Assembly: GCA_019454985.1 (NCBI GenBank)
Contig: JACFNF010000008.1
Coordinates: 86,167 to 150,166, forward strand
Length of the DNA: 64,000 nt
Origin: Bacteroidales bacterium
Lineage (GTDB): Bacteria; Bacteroidota; Bacteroidia; Bacteroidales; F082
Direction of reading: 5' to 3'
Shown piece by piece: positions 25,175-35,193 of this stretch. The notes under the pieces were generated by a model. That model saw only the letters and a list, made by a program, of their open reading frames with translations, made no database searches and was not told the DNA's origin. A program made the position numbers and the translations under genes. Each line of letters starts with the position of its first letter. Position 1 is the first letter of the stretch.

Positions 25175-25231
25175 CGACTTTCTGCGAAAGGCAGGATATT
25201 CTTTGCCTTAATTAAACCCAGTCCAAATAGG

Positions 25232-28200
25232 CTATTGTGCCAGATTGAACCGGAGGGTAACACCGGCAAAGGTGTTAGAATTGCGAAACTGTGATGACAC
25301 AAAAGGATCTGACATATCGCGTTTGAAAAAGGCCTGAACATTAAGTCGGGTGCTCACCATATAATCGGCCGTAAAATAGAGGTTGGTTTTGTATTGGCCG
25401 GCCGATATCTGACTGTTGCGTTCGTCTAATCGTCGAAGCGTGGTCACATCCGTACGGAATCCAAGATCGAGTTTTAGAATCAGGTCGTTGGTGGTGCGCG
25501 TTCCCTTGCCGCCGGTAAGGCTCGAAATCATCAAAGCTAAGTTTTTAAAACGGTAGCCTGTGCCAATGATAAATTCCTCCCCCACCACTTCTGTAAGCTG
25601 GTTGTTGATAAAACTCATGGTCAGATTACGTTGTTTCTTAAACTCCACACGGGCAGTAAGGCTGTTCTGGAAACCAACATCAATGCCCAAAAGTGGCGAA
25701 TATTGTTCGGTGATCACAATTTGCCCAAGATCATATTTTCCGATATAGACACTGCTGTTTTTATAGGTTTTCGTTAGATCGTTCGGGTCGTAATCCACAT
25801 TGGTGCGCCACGAGTTAAGGCTGTAGGTGGAGCGGTAGGCGTGGGTGATATTGACAGATTTGAAGATTTTCTGAACTGCCGGGATAGTGCCCAGACCGTT
25901 GTAGCTGAAGTTCCAGTTGGGTAATGGGAATCTTGGGAAAGGATTGAGTTTGATGGTATTGGCATCTTTACCGCTATATGCTGCCACAAAAGAATAAAGA
26001 ACAACATTTTGAGAAATGGCAGTATAACCATAAGGAAAATAGTCGCGACCAACGGAGTCGTAAACAAATTGTTCGCCCTGATTCACCCATTGCGGATTTT
26101 CATAAGCCAGACGATGGGCAATAATTTTGCGGTTTGCAATCATTTGGTTGAACAATTGCGACTCTTCGTCGCGCCCTGCTTTCACGAAAGAGGTGTTCCA
26201 CAGGCCGTAGGAAATGGTAAAACCGCCGGTTTCAAGTGGCGAATAGGAATGGAAAACGCCTGCCGAGTCGGCTCTGAAATATTCAGAAAAGTTGAACGAC
26301 ATGGTTCGGTCGGCGGTGATATCAATTTTCATACCGGGCACGGGTTCCAGATTGATTCTGTAGCCGAAAGTTTCGGTGCGTTTTTTAGCAAATGCCTGAT
26401 TGATCAGCGAGTCGGTGGAGAGCCAACCGCTATTGATGGCTTTGCTTCGGATGTCGGCCTCGCTGCCTAAAACGAACCCGTAACCGGGAGCCATTTTCGA
26501 CATATTGATTCCAAGGATATCGGGTTCGGGCATGAATCCGGGCAAGAAAAGGCCGTTGTTTTCCGAATAAGTGATGTTGCCGCGTTTCACACTCATTGCG
26601 AGCTTGAGGATTTCGTCGCCCACAAGTTTAAAATAATTGACACTGGGCTTTTTATTCGTAGTATCAGCTGTTTGGGTATTATCTGGTCGTTCGGGTTCGG
26701 GCCGGCCTCCTGGCCGTCCGATGCCTCCCGGACGCGGCATGGCGCCGCCTCCCCTACCAGGTCTCTTGGGAGTGTTAAGTTTCTGGAGATAACCGACTTT
26801 GTTATAGAGTCGTACAAAATCAACCGTACCGTTAAGCTGTTTGGTGTTTTGATTCTCAATGTTGTTACCTACCCTGTCCTGAACCGAGAGCGGCGCTGCC
26901 GTCCAGGTGTACATGCCCTGATAGCCCGCGGTGGCGCTGATCCAGTTGAACAACGGGATTTTGTTGATGGGAATGCTGTAGTTCACTTTAACCGATTGGT
27001 TATAGCGTGTTTTGCGTCCCAAACTAAGCAGACTGTTCCAGATGGTGTCGTGTCGCATTTGGTATTCCTCGGTGCCACGGTCGGGGTTACCCGCTGGCTC
27101 GTAGATATAAGCGTTGGCTCCTGCAGAATAATCAAGGGTGATACTACGGGTGAGATCGAATTTGAAATCATAGTTGCGTGTCCAGGTCCACTGGCGGGCA
27201 AAAATGGGATAAGTGATGATGTCGCCTTCGCTTTTGTTGCGGAATTTCTTCTCGTTGTCCTGGCGGTTCATCTCCGAACGGAAAGCCAAGTTGCGCGGCA
27301 GATAATAGAAGTTGATATCTTTGATCAACTGCATGATGGGTTTGGATGCCCATTTGGATTTTTGGAAGGGCTGAACATTTACCGGGTTGGTATTGAAATT
27401 AAAGCCAACGCCCCCGCGATAGAGCAAACGACGATCGTATTCCACATCCACATTACGCTGGAAAAATTCACTATAAGAATAAGAAAAGTTCCAGTTTTCG
27501 ATGTCGTAAATGCGTGATTTGGCAGCCTGATTACCTACTTTTTCTTTTCTGACATTGATGAAATTGATGTTTTTCCTTCGGACAAAGTCATTGGTCAGTA
27601 CTCTGATAGAGTCTTTTTCTGCTTTATTGTCGAACGATTGCAGAAAATTGGCTTGTTTCACGTCGGGGTCCAACGGATTATATTCGGGACTGATGTGAGT
27701 CTCACCATAGTCGAAGTGCATTGGCAGTTTGATTCCGGCTTTTTCGGGAAGTATTTTACCCAGATCAATATCGGTTGACACATCGAAGGATGAAGTAGCT
27801 TCCAGGGGTGTTTCGTTCACCTTCATTTCGAGGCTTCCAAAGCCGGATGTGGTATGTGCACCGGTAACAACGATGCGTCCCAGATCGGCAAGTACGGTTT
27901 CGGCACGTGCGGTGGCCGCCATGCCGCCCGTGTTTTTAAAATCGGTTACCCTAAGCTCGTTCACCCAGATGATAGCGCTCTTGGGTTGCCCGTCGTCGGC
28001 GGTATTAGTGAGATTGAGCTGCTTGGGGTTGCGAATACCAATCATCACCCCTTTCACATCGCTGATGTTAGGGTTCCCGATGACTCTTATCCGATGGCTG
28101 CCCTGCATCTCCTGATAAGGATAGTTGAGCCGGATATCGGAATTGGGGTTGCGCATGGCAATGTTACGGTTCTCCTTGACTTTTACCAATGCCTCTAAGT

Positions 28201-31200
28201 CAATCTCAAAGTTGTTGGCTTCAGGCCAGATTTTGGTATCCTGGGTGTAAGAAGTGCCCCAATCCGTAAAGGTGAGCGGTATTTCGTATTCGTAATAGTT
28301 TTCGGTGAAGTCGGCACCCAGCCGGATGAATGCAGTCAGTTCACCATCCCGGAGCTCCTGGCCTTCAAAAAGATGTTCGGCATGAACATACATTTTGAGT
28401 TTGCGGTAGTGGCGGAAGTCGAACTCGGTAGTTTTGTATGCTGCGCGTGCGTCGCCATCGAGCAGGTTGACCACGGTAAGTTGCATGGCTTGTTCGTTGA
28501 GGCGCACAAGGCTGGTAGTGCCATAATTGGTTTCACGTTCGATGCCCGGAGGGATCACATACGGGATTGGGGTACGGCGGCCATTTTCTTCGATGTTGAC
28601 AGCCGAAATATCAAACTTGGTTTGATTTTGATCATCATTCACAATGTATTCGCCAGGAGCCTGCAAAGCCTGACGATATTTGCGCCATTCGCCGCGGACA
28701 AGTTCCAAAGTGGCAAAACGGGCTACAACGGGTTTTTCGAATCCGCGCATATACATACGGATGAAACGGATAGAGCGAAAATCCTGAATGTTGCCAATCA
28801 CTTTCTGGGGTTGACTGACGGGAACTCGGAACTGATACCATTTCACTTCGCCGGTTCCGCCCTTGGCCAATGGGATGCCGGTAGCTTCACGAATGTCGGC
28901 AATATAGTTTTCACCCACCTTCATATTGTTGGGATCGAGCTTGATGCGATACTGGAAATAGCGTTCAGCTTCGCTCAGGGTATTGTCGCGGTTAATGTCT
29001 TCCACATTGGGCATAGAGGTCGCGCTGGTGGGGTAAGCTTCGGTGTTTTGATCATCGGTGGGAGAGTTGCCATCGGGGCCGTTGAAGTTCTTATAGCGTT
29101 CGAGCAGGCTGCTGTAGCGTTCGTCTGTATCTAAATGCGATCCTCTGAAATACTGGAAGTTGTCAGCCGAAGGGTCGGCCAGGGCAATGGTGTAGGCCAA
29201 CGAGTTTTCACCAAACTGTTGGCGAATGGCTTCGAGGTAGTCGGCTCTGAAACTGCGCTCGTCCTCATCGCGAAGGCCATCGTAACCCACATCCTGAAAA
29301 GCGCGTGAACCCGGGATATTGCTGAACGATTCAACTAAAGCCTGCAAGGTGGGAACACGTCCCCAGATGGTGGTATCAACATTGGTAACTACCTCGGAAG
29401 TGGGCAGGCCGTTTTCGTAGAATCGCCTTCCATCGCGGAGGATATCTTCCGACACATCGCCGAGATTGATATACAATTCCCCGCTGTTGTTGGCTTCCTC
29501 GGCAAAGGGATCCATCATCCAGAATTCGATGTATTCGATGTTGGTGGCTTCGAAGTCGGTTGATTCGATGCGGCGCATGATGCCGCCCCAACGCGAGCGC
29601 GGGTTGTTGAGCCGGCCTTGTTCGTTGATTCCCGCAGTGAAAGGTGTTGGGAGCAGGTCGTAGTTGTAAGGGCCGCGTTCGTCAGGATAGTAAGCTAAAT
29701 TGAGTACAGCGATATTGGTGGGCGTACCCGAAGGAATTTCTTTATTCGGAAAGACTTCCGTTTCAAGCACTTGTCTGACACTGTGTTTGCTCAGCTCGTT
29801 TTTGTCAATATTTTTTGGGCGGAGGGTCCCGTAACGGTCATAAAACAGAGGGTCAATGATATACCATGCAATTTTAGCCCGGTTCTTTCCGTAATCTAAG
29901 CCGGTGCCGGGTGCGGCTTCCGGAAAAAGATCGGGTTGCCCCTGCGGGGTACTGGCCAAAAACCAGGAGCTTGGCTGCCGGAGATCAATCTTGGATTTTG
30001 CGCCTTCAAAATCATCAATGTAGGAAGTACCACTTTTGCCTACGGCGCGCGAATGACCAGGCAAAAAATGGGCAAATTCGCCGTCAATATTGATGCGTGA
30101 AACCTGCTTGCTGCTGTAAAACGGAAGCTTGTTCACCATTTTGGTGAGCCAGTTCGACTCGCGGCGATAGCTCATGTCGAAACCATAAATGGTGTTCGAG
30201 ATGGGGTCGTCGCCATAGTTGACTTTTTGGGTCAATGGGCGCTCGTGAAGGTTGAGCAAGGTGGCTCCCAACTTAAAATCGCGGTTAATTTCATGCTCCA
30301 CCCTTAATCCCATCATGCGTTTTTGCTGCAAACTGAATAACGAATTGCTTTCCAATCGGATGTTGATGGGTGTGCCGGAGCTTAACAGACCTTCGTTGAT
30401 GACACGTACACGGCCTAAGGTATAGTCCACGGTATAATCCACATTTTCAACCAAAGGGACGCCGCCGGCCGTGACGCTGACCGAACCTTGGGGTACATTT
30501 AGGGCATTGAGATTATATTCATTGCCCGATTGCGATTTATAATATCCTTCGAGAATGTATTTGTTTTTTTCGGGATATTGCTCGGCGCCCGATTTGGTAA
30601 GGCTGTAAAGCGAATCGTAAGCATAAAGCTTGGCTAAATCGGGGTCGTTGGGAAAGACTTTTTCATGTATATGTCGTCCAAATGGCTCCAACACCGTGAA
30701 ATAAATACGTCCGTTTTGGGCATTGATGGTCCCCCCCATCTGTGCAGCATTATCTAAAAAGTCGAACACGCCATCGCCTTTGGGCATGGGATTGCCTTGC
30801 TGGTCGAGGTTATCGAAGTTGAGCAAATGAATCAGCGGAATCCCTTTTACCGATTCGTCGCCTTCGGTAAAATAGCCTGTCGGCACTCCGTTTTGGTTTC
30901 CGGAATAAAGGATGTTAAACGTAAAATCTTCTTTGTTGACCTGAAAAGCTTTGATGGAATACACGTTTTTCATCATCAGATCCCACATGGGCATGCGTGT
31001 GTTGAGCGATGTACCTTTCAGCAGTTTCACCACCAAGCTTTTTGGCGCATTGACACCACGATCGGAAAACTCTCCTACCTGAAACACGCTGTCGTATCCA
31101 ATCACGGTGTATTGGTAAGCAACGGCCAATATTTGATCAGGATTGAGGTTGGTATTCAGGCTGATGAATCCTAGCTTGCTGTTGACAGTATATTCGGAGC

Positions 31201-32557
31201 TGCTCAGTTTACGGGCATTCTCCACCTTATCAAAATCCTGTCCGGCAATCATATAACCCGAATGCCCGATATTGAGCGGGTCGCCGGCCAGGTAGGTACT
31301 CACGCGTTTCACATCGCGGATGCTGGCCGTATCAATACGTGTCATCAGGTTGTTCGAGTTTCCGGAAGGAAGCGGCGGTCCGGACAGCGGGCTGATGTTT
31401 TGGTTATTGATCCATTCCGGCCTACCTTCACCCAGGTCGGTAAACGCCACGATATTACGGTTGTCGGTGAGGGCGGGACCGATATTGGTGACCCACACTT
31501 CGACGCGGGTGATGTTCACATCGCTCGTGATGACCGGCAGCGAGGCCAGCCCGCGCTCATAGTTCTCGCGAAAATAATGCGAAAGGAAAAAGTGTCGGTT
31601 TTCTTCGTAATCTAAACTGCTTAGTTTGAATTTGTTGGTTTGCGCTCCGCCTTGAACGGTGATGTTTTTCGATTCACTTTCCTGTTGCGAAAACACTGCC
31701 GTCACCGTAGTACGACCAAACTGTAGCTTAGTTTTGACCCCGAACAAAGCCTGGCTACCGCGGATAAGGGTGGTGTTGAGCGGCATATTGACATGGCCGG
31801 CTTCGATGAGTTTCACGATTTCGTCTTCCTTACCTTCGTATTTCAGCGCCAGCTTGTTTTCGAACTGAAAGGTGGCTTCGGTGTTGTAATTGGTTTTGAA
31901 CTCAATTTTATCGCCAATTTTTGCGATCACATTCATCTGGATACGCTGGTCGAAGTCGAAATTGGTTGTCCGGCGTTGACGCACGTCCAACTGTGGGTCT
32001 TCGCGCAACATGCTTCGCACCCCGAAAGTTACTTCTGCCGAGCCCTGCGGACGGATATCAATGGTGTTGCTTCCAAAAATCTGATCGAACACTTTGCCGC
32101 CGACATAAATCGAGGGGATGATGCTGGTTTGGTTGTCGGCTTTCCCGCTTTTTGCACGCTCATGCCAATAATTGCGGATGCCTTTCCGATTCTGGAAGTT
32201 CATGAATTCTTTGTCGGACATCACAACAGGGTCACGATAGGAAAAATCGCCGATTTTGCTGACAAAAATGTATTGTTTTGCAACGGGGTCGTATACGATT
32301 TCGCGTTTAATATTTGGCGGGTCTTTCAGGTGCAGTGGCGACTGGTCGTACAGTTGTTGTTCGGGTTTACCTTTGTCGGCCGGAACGGGATAAACGGGTT
32401 TTATCGTATCGGGGTCAGCAGGGGCAACAAAGGGTTTCAGAAAAGGCGCCTTAATCCTTTGCGGCGTAGGTCCGGCAAGCAAGGGGCCGAAAACAGCCAA
32501 TGCAGCCAGCATTGCAAGCCCGGCAAAGCGTAAACGGTTTTGTTTCAACTTCCTCAA
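25232..32557 (-). CDS. sprA: type IX secretion outer-membrane translocon SprA/Sov
   Basis: At 2441 residues this matches the very large SprA (Sov) protein, the outer-membrane barrel through which T9SS cargo leaves the cell; in gliding species it is also needed for motility. It begins with a signal peptide (MRKLKQNRLRFAG, then LAMLAALAVFGPLLAG). Recognisable stretches include GGKVFDQIFGSNTIDIRPQG, LTFGVRSM-like text near residue 175, ARSGTSYIDDFEGAKSKIDL-type text mid-protein, and a barrel-like C-terminus ending RFNLAQ. A Pro/Gly/Arg-rich linker (RPGRGGGAMPRPGG, about residue 1930) interrupts the C-terminal part. The start is 48 bases after ruvA, a neighbour pairing typical of Bacteroidota. 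Two sorting-domain cargo genes occur at 3.9 and 10.4 kb. Confidence 0.96.
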   Translation of the reverse strand: MRKLKQNRLRFAGLAMLAALAVFGPLLAGPTPQRIKAPFLKPFVAPADPDTIKPVYPVPADKGKPEQQLYDQSPLHLKDPPNIKREIVYDPVAKQYIFVSKIGDFSYRDPVVMSDKEFMNFQNRKGIRNYWHERAKSGKADNQTSIIPSIYVGGKVFDQIFGSNTIDIRPQGSAEVTFGVRSMLREDPQLDVRQRRTTNFDFDQRIQMNVIAKIGDKIEFKTNYNTEATFQFENKLALKYEGKEDEIVKLIEAGHVNMPLNTTLIRGSQALFGVKTKLQFGRTTVTAVFSQQESESKNITVQGGAQTNKFKLSSLDYEENRHFFLSHYFRENYERGLASLPVITSDVNITRVEVWVTNIGPALTDNRNIVAFTDLGEGRPEWINNQNISPLSGPPLPSGNSNNLMTRIDTASIRDVKRVSTYLAGDPLNIGHSGYMIAGQDFDKVENARKLSSSEYTVNSKLGFISLNTNLNPDQILAVAYQYTVIGYDSVFQVGEFSDRGVNAPKSLVVKLLKGTSLNTRMPMWDLMMKNVYSIKAFQVNKEDFTFNILYSGNQNGVPTGYFTEGDESVKGIPLIHLLNFDNLDQQGNPMPKGDGVFDFLDNAAQMGGTINAQNGRIYFTVLEPFGRHIHEKVFPNDPDLAKLYAYDSLYSLTKSGAEQYPEKNKYILEGYYKSQSGNEYNLNALNVPQGSVSVTAGGVPLVENVDYTVDYTLGRVRVINEGLLSSGTPINIRLESNSLFSLQQKRMMGLRVEHEINRDFKLGATLLNLHERPLTQKVNYGDDPISNTIYGFDMSYRRESNWLTKMVNKLPFYSSKQVSRINIDGEFAHFLPGHSRAVGKSGTSYIDDFEGAKSKIDLRQPSSWFLASTPQGQPDLFPEAAPGTGLDYGKNRAKIAWYIIDPLFYDRYGTLRPKNIDKNELSKHSVRQVLETEVFPNKEIPSGTPTNIAVLNLAYYPDERGPYNYDLLPTPFTAGINEQGRLNNPRSRWGGIMRRIESTDFEATNIEYIEFWMMDPFAEEANNSGELYINLGDVSEDILRDGRRFYENGLPTSEVVTNVDTTIWGRVPTLQALVESFSNIPGSRAFQDVGYDGLRDEDERSFRADYLEAIRQQFGENSLAYTIALADPSADNFQYFRGSHLDTDERYSSLLERYKNFNGPDGNSPTDDQNTEAYPTSATSMPNVEDINRDNTLSEAERYFQYRIKLDPNNMKVGENYIADIREATGIPLAKGGTGEVKWYQFRVPVSQPQKVIGNIQDFRSIRFIRMYMRGFEKPVVARFATLELVRGEWRKYRQALQAPGEYIVNDDQNQTKFDISAVNIEENGRRTPIPYVIPPGIERETNYGTTSLVRLNEQAMQLTVVNLLDGDARAAYKTTEFDFRHYRKLKMYVHAEHLFEGQELRDGELTAFIRLGADFTENYYEYEIPLTFTDWGTSYTQDTKIWPEANNFEIDLEALVKVKENRNIAMRNPNSDIRLNYPYQEMQGSHRIRVIGNPNISDVKGVMIGIRNPKQLNLTNTADDGQPKSAIIWVNELRVTDFKNTGGMAATARAETVLADLGRIVVTGAHTTSGFGSLEMKVNETPLEATSSFDVSTDIDLGKILPEKAGIKLPMHFDYGETHISPEYNPLDPDVKQANFLQSFDNKAEKDSIRVLTNDFVRRKNINFINVRKEKVGNQAAKSRIYDIENWNFSYSYSEFFQRNVDVEYDRRLLYRGGVGFNFNTNPVNVQPFQKSKWASKPIMQLIKDINFYYLPRNLAFRSEMNRQDNEKKFRNKSEGDIITYPIFARQWTWTRNYDFKFDLTRSITLDYSAGANAYIYEPAGNPDRGTEEYQMRHDTIWNSLLSLGRKTRYNQSVKVNYSIPINKIPLFNWISATAGYQGMYTWTAAPLSVQDRVGNNIENQNTKQLNGTVDFVRLYNKVGYLQKLNTPKRPGRGGGAMPRPGGIGRPGGRPEPERPDNTQTADTTNKKPSVNYFKLVGDEILKLAMSVKRGNITYSENNGLFLPGFMPEPDILGINMSKMAPGYGFVLGSEADIRSKAINSGWLSTDSLINQAFAKKRTETFGYRINLEPVPGMKIDITADRTMSFNFSEYFRADSAGVFHSYSPLETGGFTISYGLWNTSFVKAGRDEESQLFNQMIANRKIIAHRLAYENPQWVNQGEQFVYDSVGRDYFPYGYTAISQNVVLYSFVAAYSGKDANTIKLNPFPRFPLPNWNFSYNGLGTIPAVQKIFKSVNITHAYRSTYSLNSWRTNVDYDPNDLTKTYKNSSVYIGKYDLGQIVITEQYSPLLGIDVGFQNSLTARVEFKKQRNLTMSFINNQLTEVVGEEFIIGTGYRFKNLALMISSLTGGKGTRTTNDLILKLDLGFRTDVTTLRRLDERNSQISAGQYKTNLYFTADYMVSTRLNVQAFFKRDMSDPFVSSQFRNSNTFAGVTLRFNLAQ

Positions 32558-32605
32558 AAGATATTTTCGTTTTTCGTTCGTAACATTGGCCTGATTTTCC
32601 GCATC

Positions 32606-33187
32606 TCAGAGCAGCTTTAAGGCTTCCCTTATCAGTTTATCAACAGGCATTGCCGCATCTTTTTCCAACAGACGGTTGAGTATTTTCTCGATAGCCACCT
32701 TGTTGAAGCCAAGAATAAGTAATGCAGATAACGCCTCCTCTTTGTTCTTATTGTACGTTCCAACGGCTTTTTGCCCTATGACGGGAGTCTTGCTGAGCTT
32801 GTCATGCAGGTCAACCACAATGCGTTGTGCCGTCTTGGCACCGATGCCTTTCACCCTTTGCAGAGCGGTGGCATTTCCCGAAGTGATGACTTCGATGGCT
32901 TCGGCGGTGCTTAACGACGATAGGATGATGCGTGCCGTGCCGGTGCCAACTCCTGATACCGAAATCAAATGAAGGAAGAGGTCGCGCTCTTCTTCTTCAT
33001 AAAAGCCGTAGAGCAAGTGGGCATCATCGCGGACGGCCATATAAGTGAACAGTTTGGCATGATCGAGCGATTGAATGGCGGCATAGGTATTCACGCTGAT
33101 GTGCAGATGATAGCCAATGCCATTGGCGTCAACCACAACATAAGCAGGATTTTTTTCGACGAGTTGGCCCGAGATGTATGCGTACAT
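32606..33187 (-). CDS. ruvA: Holliday junction branch migration protein RuvA
   Basis: A 193-residue DNA-binding subunit of RuvAB, which drives branch migration during recombinational repair. The N-terminal OB domain begins MYAYISGQLVEKNPAYVVVD. The central helix-hairpin-helix region has SVSGVGTGTARIILSSLS and VKGIGAKTAQRIVVDL. The C-terminal domain III (EEALSALLILGFNKVAIEKIL) binds RuvB. No ruvB or ruvC is adjacent. It appears to lead a transcript that continues into sprA. Confidence 0.96.
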   Translation of the reverse strand: MYAYISGQLVEKNPAYVVVDANGIGYHLHISVNTYAAIQSLDHAKLFTYMAVRDDAHLLYGFYEEEERDLFLHLISVSGVGTGTARIILSSLSTAEAIEVITSGNATALQRVKGIGAKTAQRIVVDLHDKLSKTPVIGQKAVGTYNKNKEEALSALLILGFNKVAIEKILNRLLEKDAAMPVDKLIREALKLL

Positions 33188-33220
33188 AAATGATTTACTT
33201 CAAATTCAACAAAACAAGGG

Positions 33221-33228
33221 CAAAAATA
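33221..33228 (-). promoter_or_regulatory. -7 element (TATTTTTG) for ruvA-sprA
   Basis: A perfect minus-strand TAnnTTTG match 33 bases upstream of the ruvA ATG. The 48-base ruvA-sprA gap holds no obvious element of its own. Confidence 0.6.
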
Positions 33229-33278
33229 GCAAAACCAATGGAAAGTAATCGTTTCCTGCTGTTTATGCAAGCCAGGGC

Positions 33279-35036
33279 TTATTGTAGTTTTTGCACAATT
33301 TTCAGGGCAAGCTCATCGAGCTGTTGAGGGGCAATGGCCGAGGGCGAATCAATCATCATGTCGCGGCCGGCATTGTTTTTCGGAAAAGCAATGAAATCGC
33401 GGATAGAATCGTAGCCGGCGATGAGGGCGGTGAGGCGGTCGAAGCCGAGAGCGATGCCGCCGTGGGGCGGAGCACCGTATTCAAAGGCGTTCATCAGAAA
33501 TCCAAACTGGTTTTGGGCTTCTTGGTCGCTGAATCCGAGCAGACCGAACATTTTTTTCTGCAACTCCCGGTCGTGAATACGGATTGATCCGCCGCCCACC
33601 TCCACTCCGTTGATCACCATGTCGTAGGCGTTGGCCCGCACCTGCCCCGGATTGGTTTCCAGCAGCGGGATATCTTCAGGCTTTGGCGAGGTAAATGGAT
33701 GATGCATGGCATAGAATCTTTGGGTTTCATCATCCCATTCGAGCAACGGGAAATCGGTAACCCACAGTGGTTTAAATTTTTGAGGATCGCGTAGCCCAAG
33801 CTGATTGCCCATTTCAAGGCGCAGCTCATTGAGTTGTTTACGGGTGGCGTTGGCCGGGCCTGAGAGGATGAGCATCAGGTCGCCCGGACGGGCATCGAAG
33901 CGCTGAGCCCAACTGCGCAGACGTTCTTCGTTGTAGAATTTATCCACCGAAGATTTGAGGCTGCCATCAGCCTGATATCTCACATAAACCAATCCTTTGG
34001 CGCCAATCTGCGGTTTTCTCACAAAATCTGTCAGGGCATCCAATTGTTTTCGGGTGAAATCACTACAGCCTTCGGCCTTGATGCCAACCACCAGTTCGGC
34101 CTGGTCGAAAACCCCAAAACCGCTGTCTTTTACCAGATCAGTGATTTCAACGAAAGGCATTCCGAAGCGCAGGTCGGGCTTGTCTGAGCCATAAAGTTTC
34201 ATTGCCGTGGCATAATCCATTCGTTCGAAAGGCCCGACCTCGATATTTTTCACTTTTTGAAACAGGAAACGTGCCATGCCTTCAAAGGTTCGGAGGACAT
34301 CTTCCTGGGTGACGAAGGACATTTCGCAGTCAATCTGTGTAAATTCGGGCTGACGGTCGGCACGCAAGTCTTCATCGCGAAAACAGCGGACGATTTGGAA
34401 ATAACGATCGTAACCGGCCACCATCAAAATCTGTTTAAAGGTTTGAGGCGACTGCGGCAAAGCATAAAACTCGCCGGGATTCATGCGCGATGGAACCACA
34501 AAATCACGAGCTCCTTCAGGGGTTGACTTGATGAGATAAGGTGTTTCTATCTCGAAAAAACCTTCACGGTCAAGGTAGTTACGGGTTTCCATGGCTAAGC
34601 GGTGACGGAGTGCCAGATTTTGCCTGAGCGGGTTCCGTCTCAGATCGAGATAGCGGTATTTCATGCGCAGCTCATCGCCCCCATCGGTTTTGTCTTCGAT
34701 GGTGAAAGGTGGGGTTTTGGATGCGTTGAGCAGTTGTATGCTACTGAGAATCACTTCGATGTCGCCGGTGGGAAGTTGCGGATTTTTCGAGCTTCGTTCG
34801 CTCACCCGACCCGTCACCCTGATGACGTATTCCCTTCCGAGCTGCCTTGCTTGGGCCAGCAATTCGTCGGACGAAACGCCTTCCTCGAGCATCAATTGGG
34901 TGATACCATAACGGTCGCGGAGGTCAATCCACAATAGGGAGCCTTTGTCGCGGATACGCTGTACCCAGCCGCTGAGGGTTACTTCTTTTCCATTATCGGT
35001 CAGGCGCAGTTCGCCGCAGGTGTGTGTTCTGAACAT
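33279..35036 (-). CDS. aspS: aspartyl-tRNA synthetase
   Basis: A 585-residue bacterial-type AspRS. The N-terminal OB domain binds the anticodon ([23 protein letters not shown]). The class II core shows motif 1 ([19 protein letters not shown]), motif 2 ([19 protein letters not shown]) and motif 3 ([15 protein letters not shown]). The GAD insertion domain (about 285-400) typical of bacteria is present. The start [11 protein letters not shown] is standard. A TAATTTCG element, one mismatch from TAnnTTTG, lies at 35063-35070. Confidence 0.98.
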   Translation of the reverse strand: MFRTHTCGELRLTDNGKEVTLSGWVQRIRDKGSLLWIDLRDRYGITQLMLEEGVSSDELLAQARQLGREYVIRVTGRVSERSSKNPQLPTGDIEVILSSIQLLNASKTPPFTIEDKTDGGDELRMKYRYLDLRRNPLRQNLALRHRLAMETRNYLDREGFFEIETPYLIKSTPEGARDFVVPSRMNPGEFYALPQSPQTFKQILMVAGYDRYFQIVRCFRDEDLRADRQPEFTQIDCEMSFVTQEDVLRTFEGMARFLFQKVKNIEVGPFERMDYATAMKLYGSDKPDLRFGMPFVEITDLVKDSGFGVFDQAELVVGIKAEGCSDFTRKQLDALTDFVRKPQIGAKGLVYVRYQADGSLKSSVDKFYNEERLRSWAQRFDARPGDLMLILSGPANATRKQLNELRLEMGNQLGLRDPQKFKPLWVTDFPLLEWDDETQRFYAMHHPFTSPKPEDIPLLETNPGQVRANAYDMVINGVEVGGGSIRIHDRELQKKMFGLLGFSDQEAQNQFGFLMNAFEYGAPPHGGIALGFDRLTALIAGYDSIRDFIAFPKNNAGRDMMIDSPSAIAPQQLDELALKIVQKLQ

Positions 35037-35089
35037 GGTATGTGCGATTAGTTTTCAGGCTGCGAAATTAGAAAAAAAGCCTTTCCCGT

Positions 35090-35139
35090 TGACACATCAA
35101 GCCGTTGCCCCGACGACAACCATCGAAAAAGATGTGTCA
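35090..35139. repeat. long-loop inverted repeat between maeB and aspS
   Basis: TGACACATC (35090-35098) and GATGTGTCA (35131-35139) are perfect 9-bp inverted arms around a 32-base loop. The loop holds a further GTTG/CAAC pairing. It lies between the maeB stop and the aspS promoter region on the minus strand. No T-run follows, so it is not a simple terminator. It could be a structured RNA or a protein site; I assign no role. Confidence 0.4.
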
Positions 35140-35193
35140 TCATCGAAGCAAAGGTCTTTCTGAAAGATGAGCTCTGTTGAAAATAGAGAGTGG

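Noticed and set aside
25560..32533. Many plus-strand open frames of 60-280 codons, for example 26672-27517 and 28373-29134
   Set aside because: They lie entirely inside sprA on the opposite strand, have no recognisable domains and look like antisense shadows of a GC-moderate coding region.
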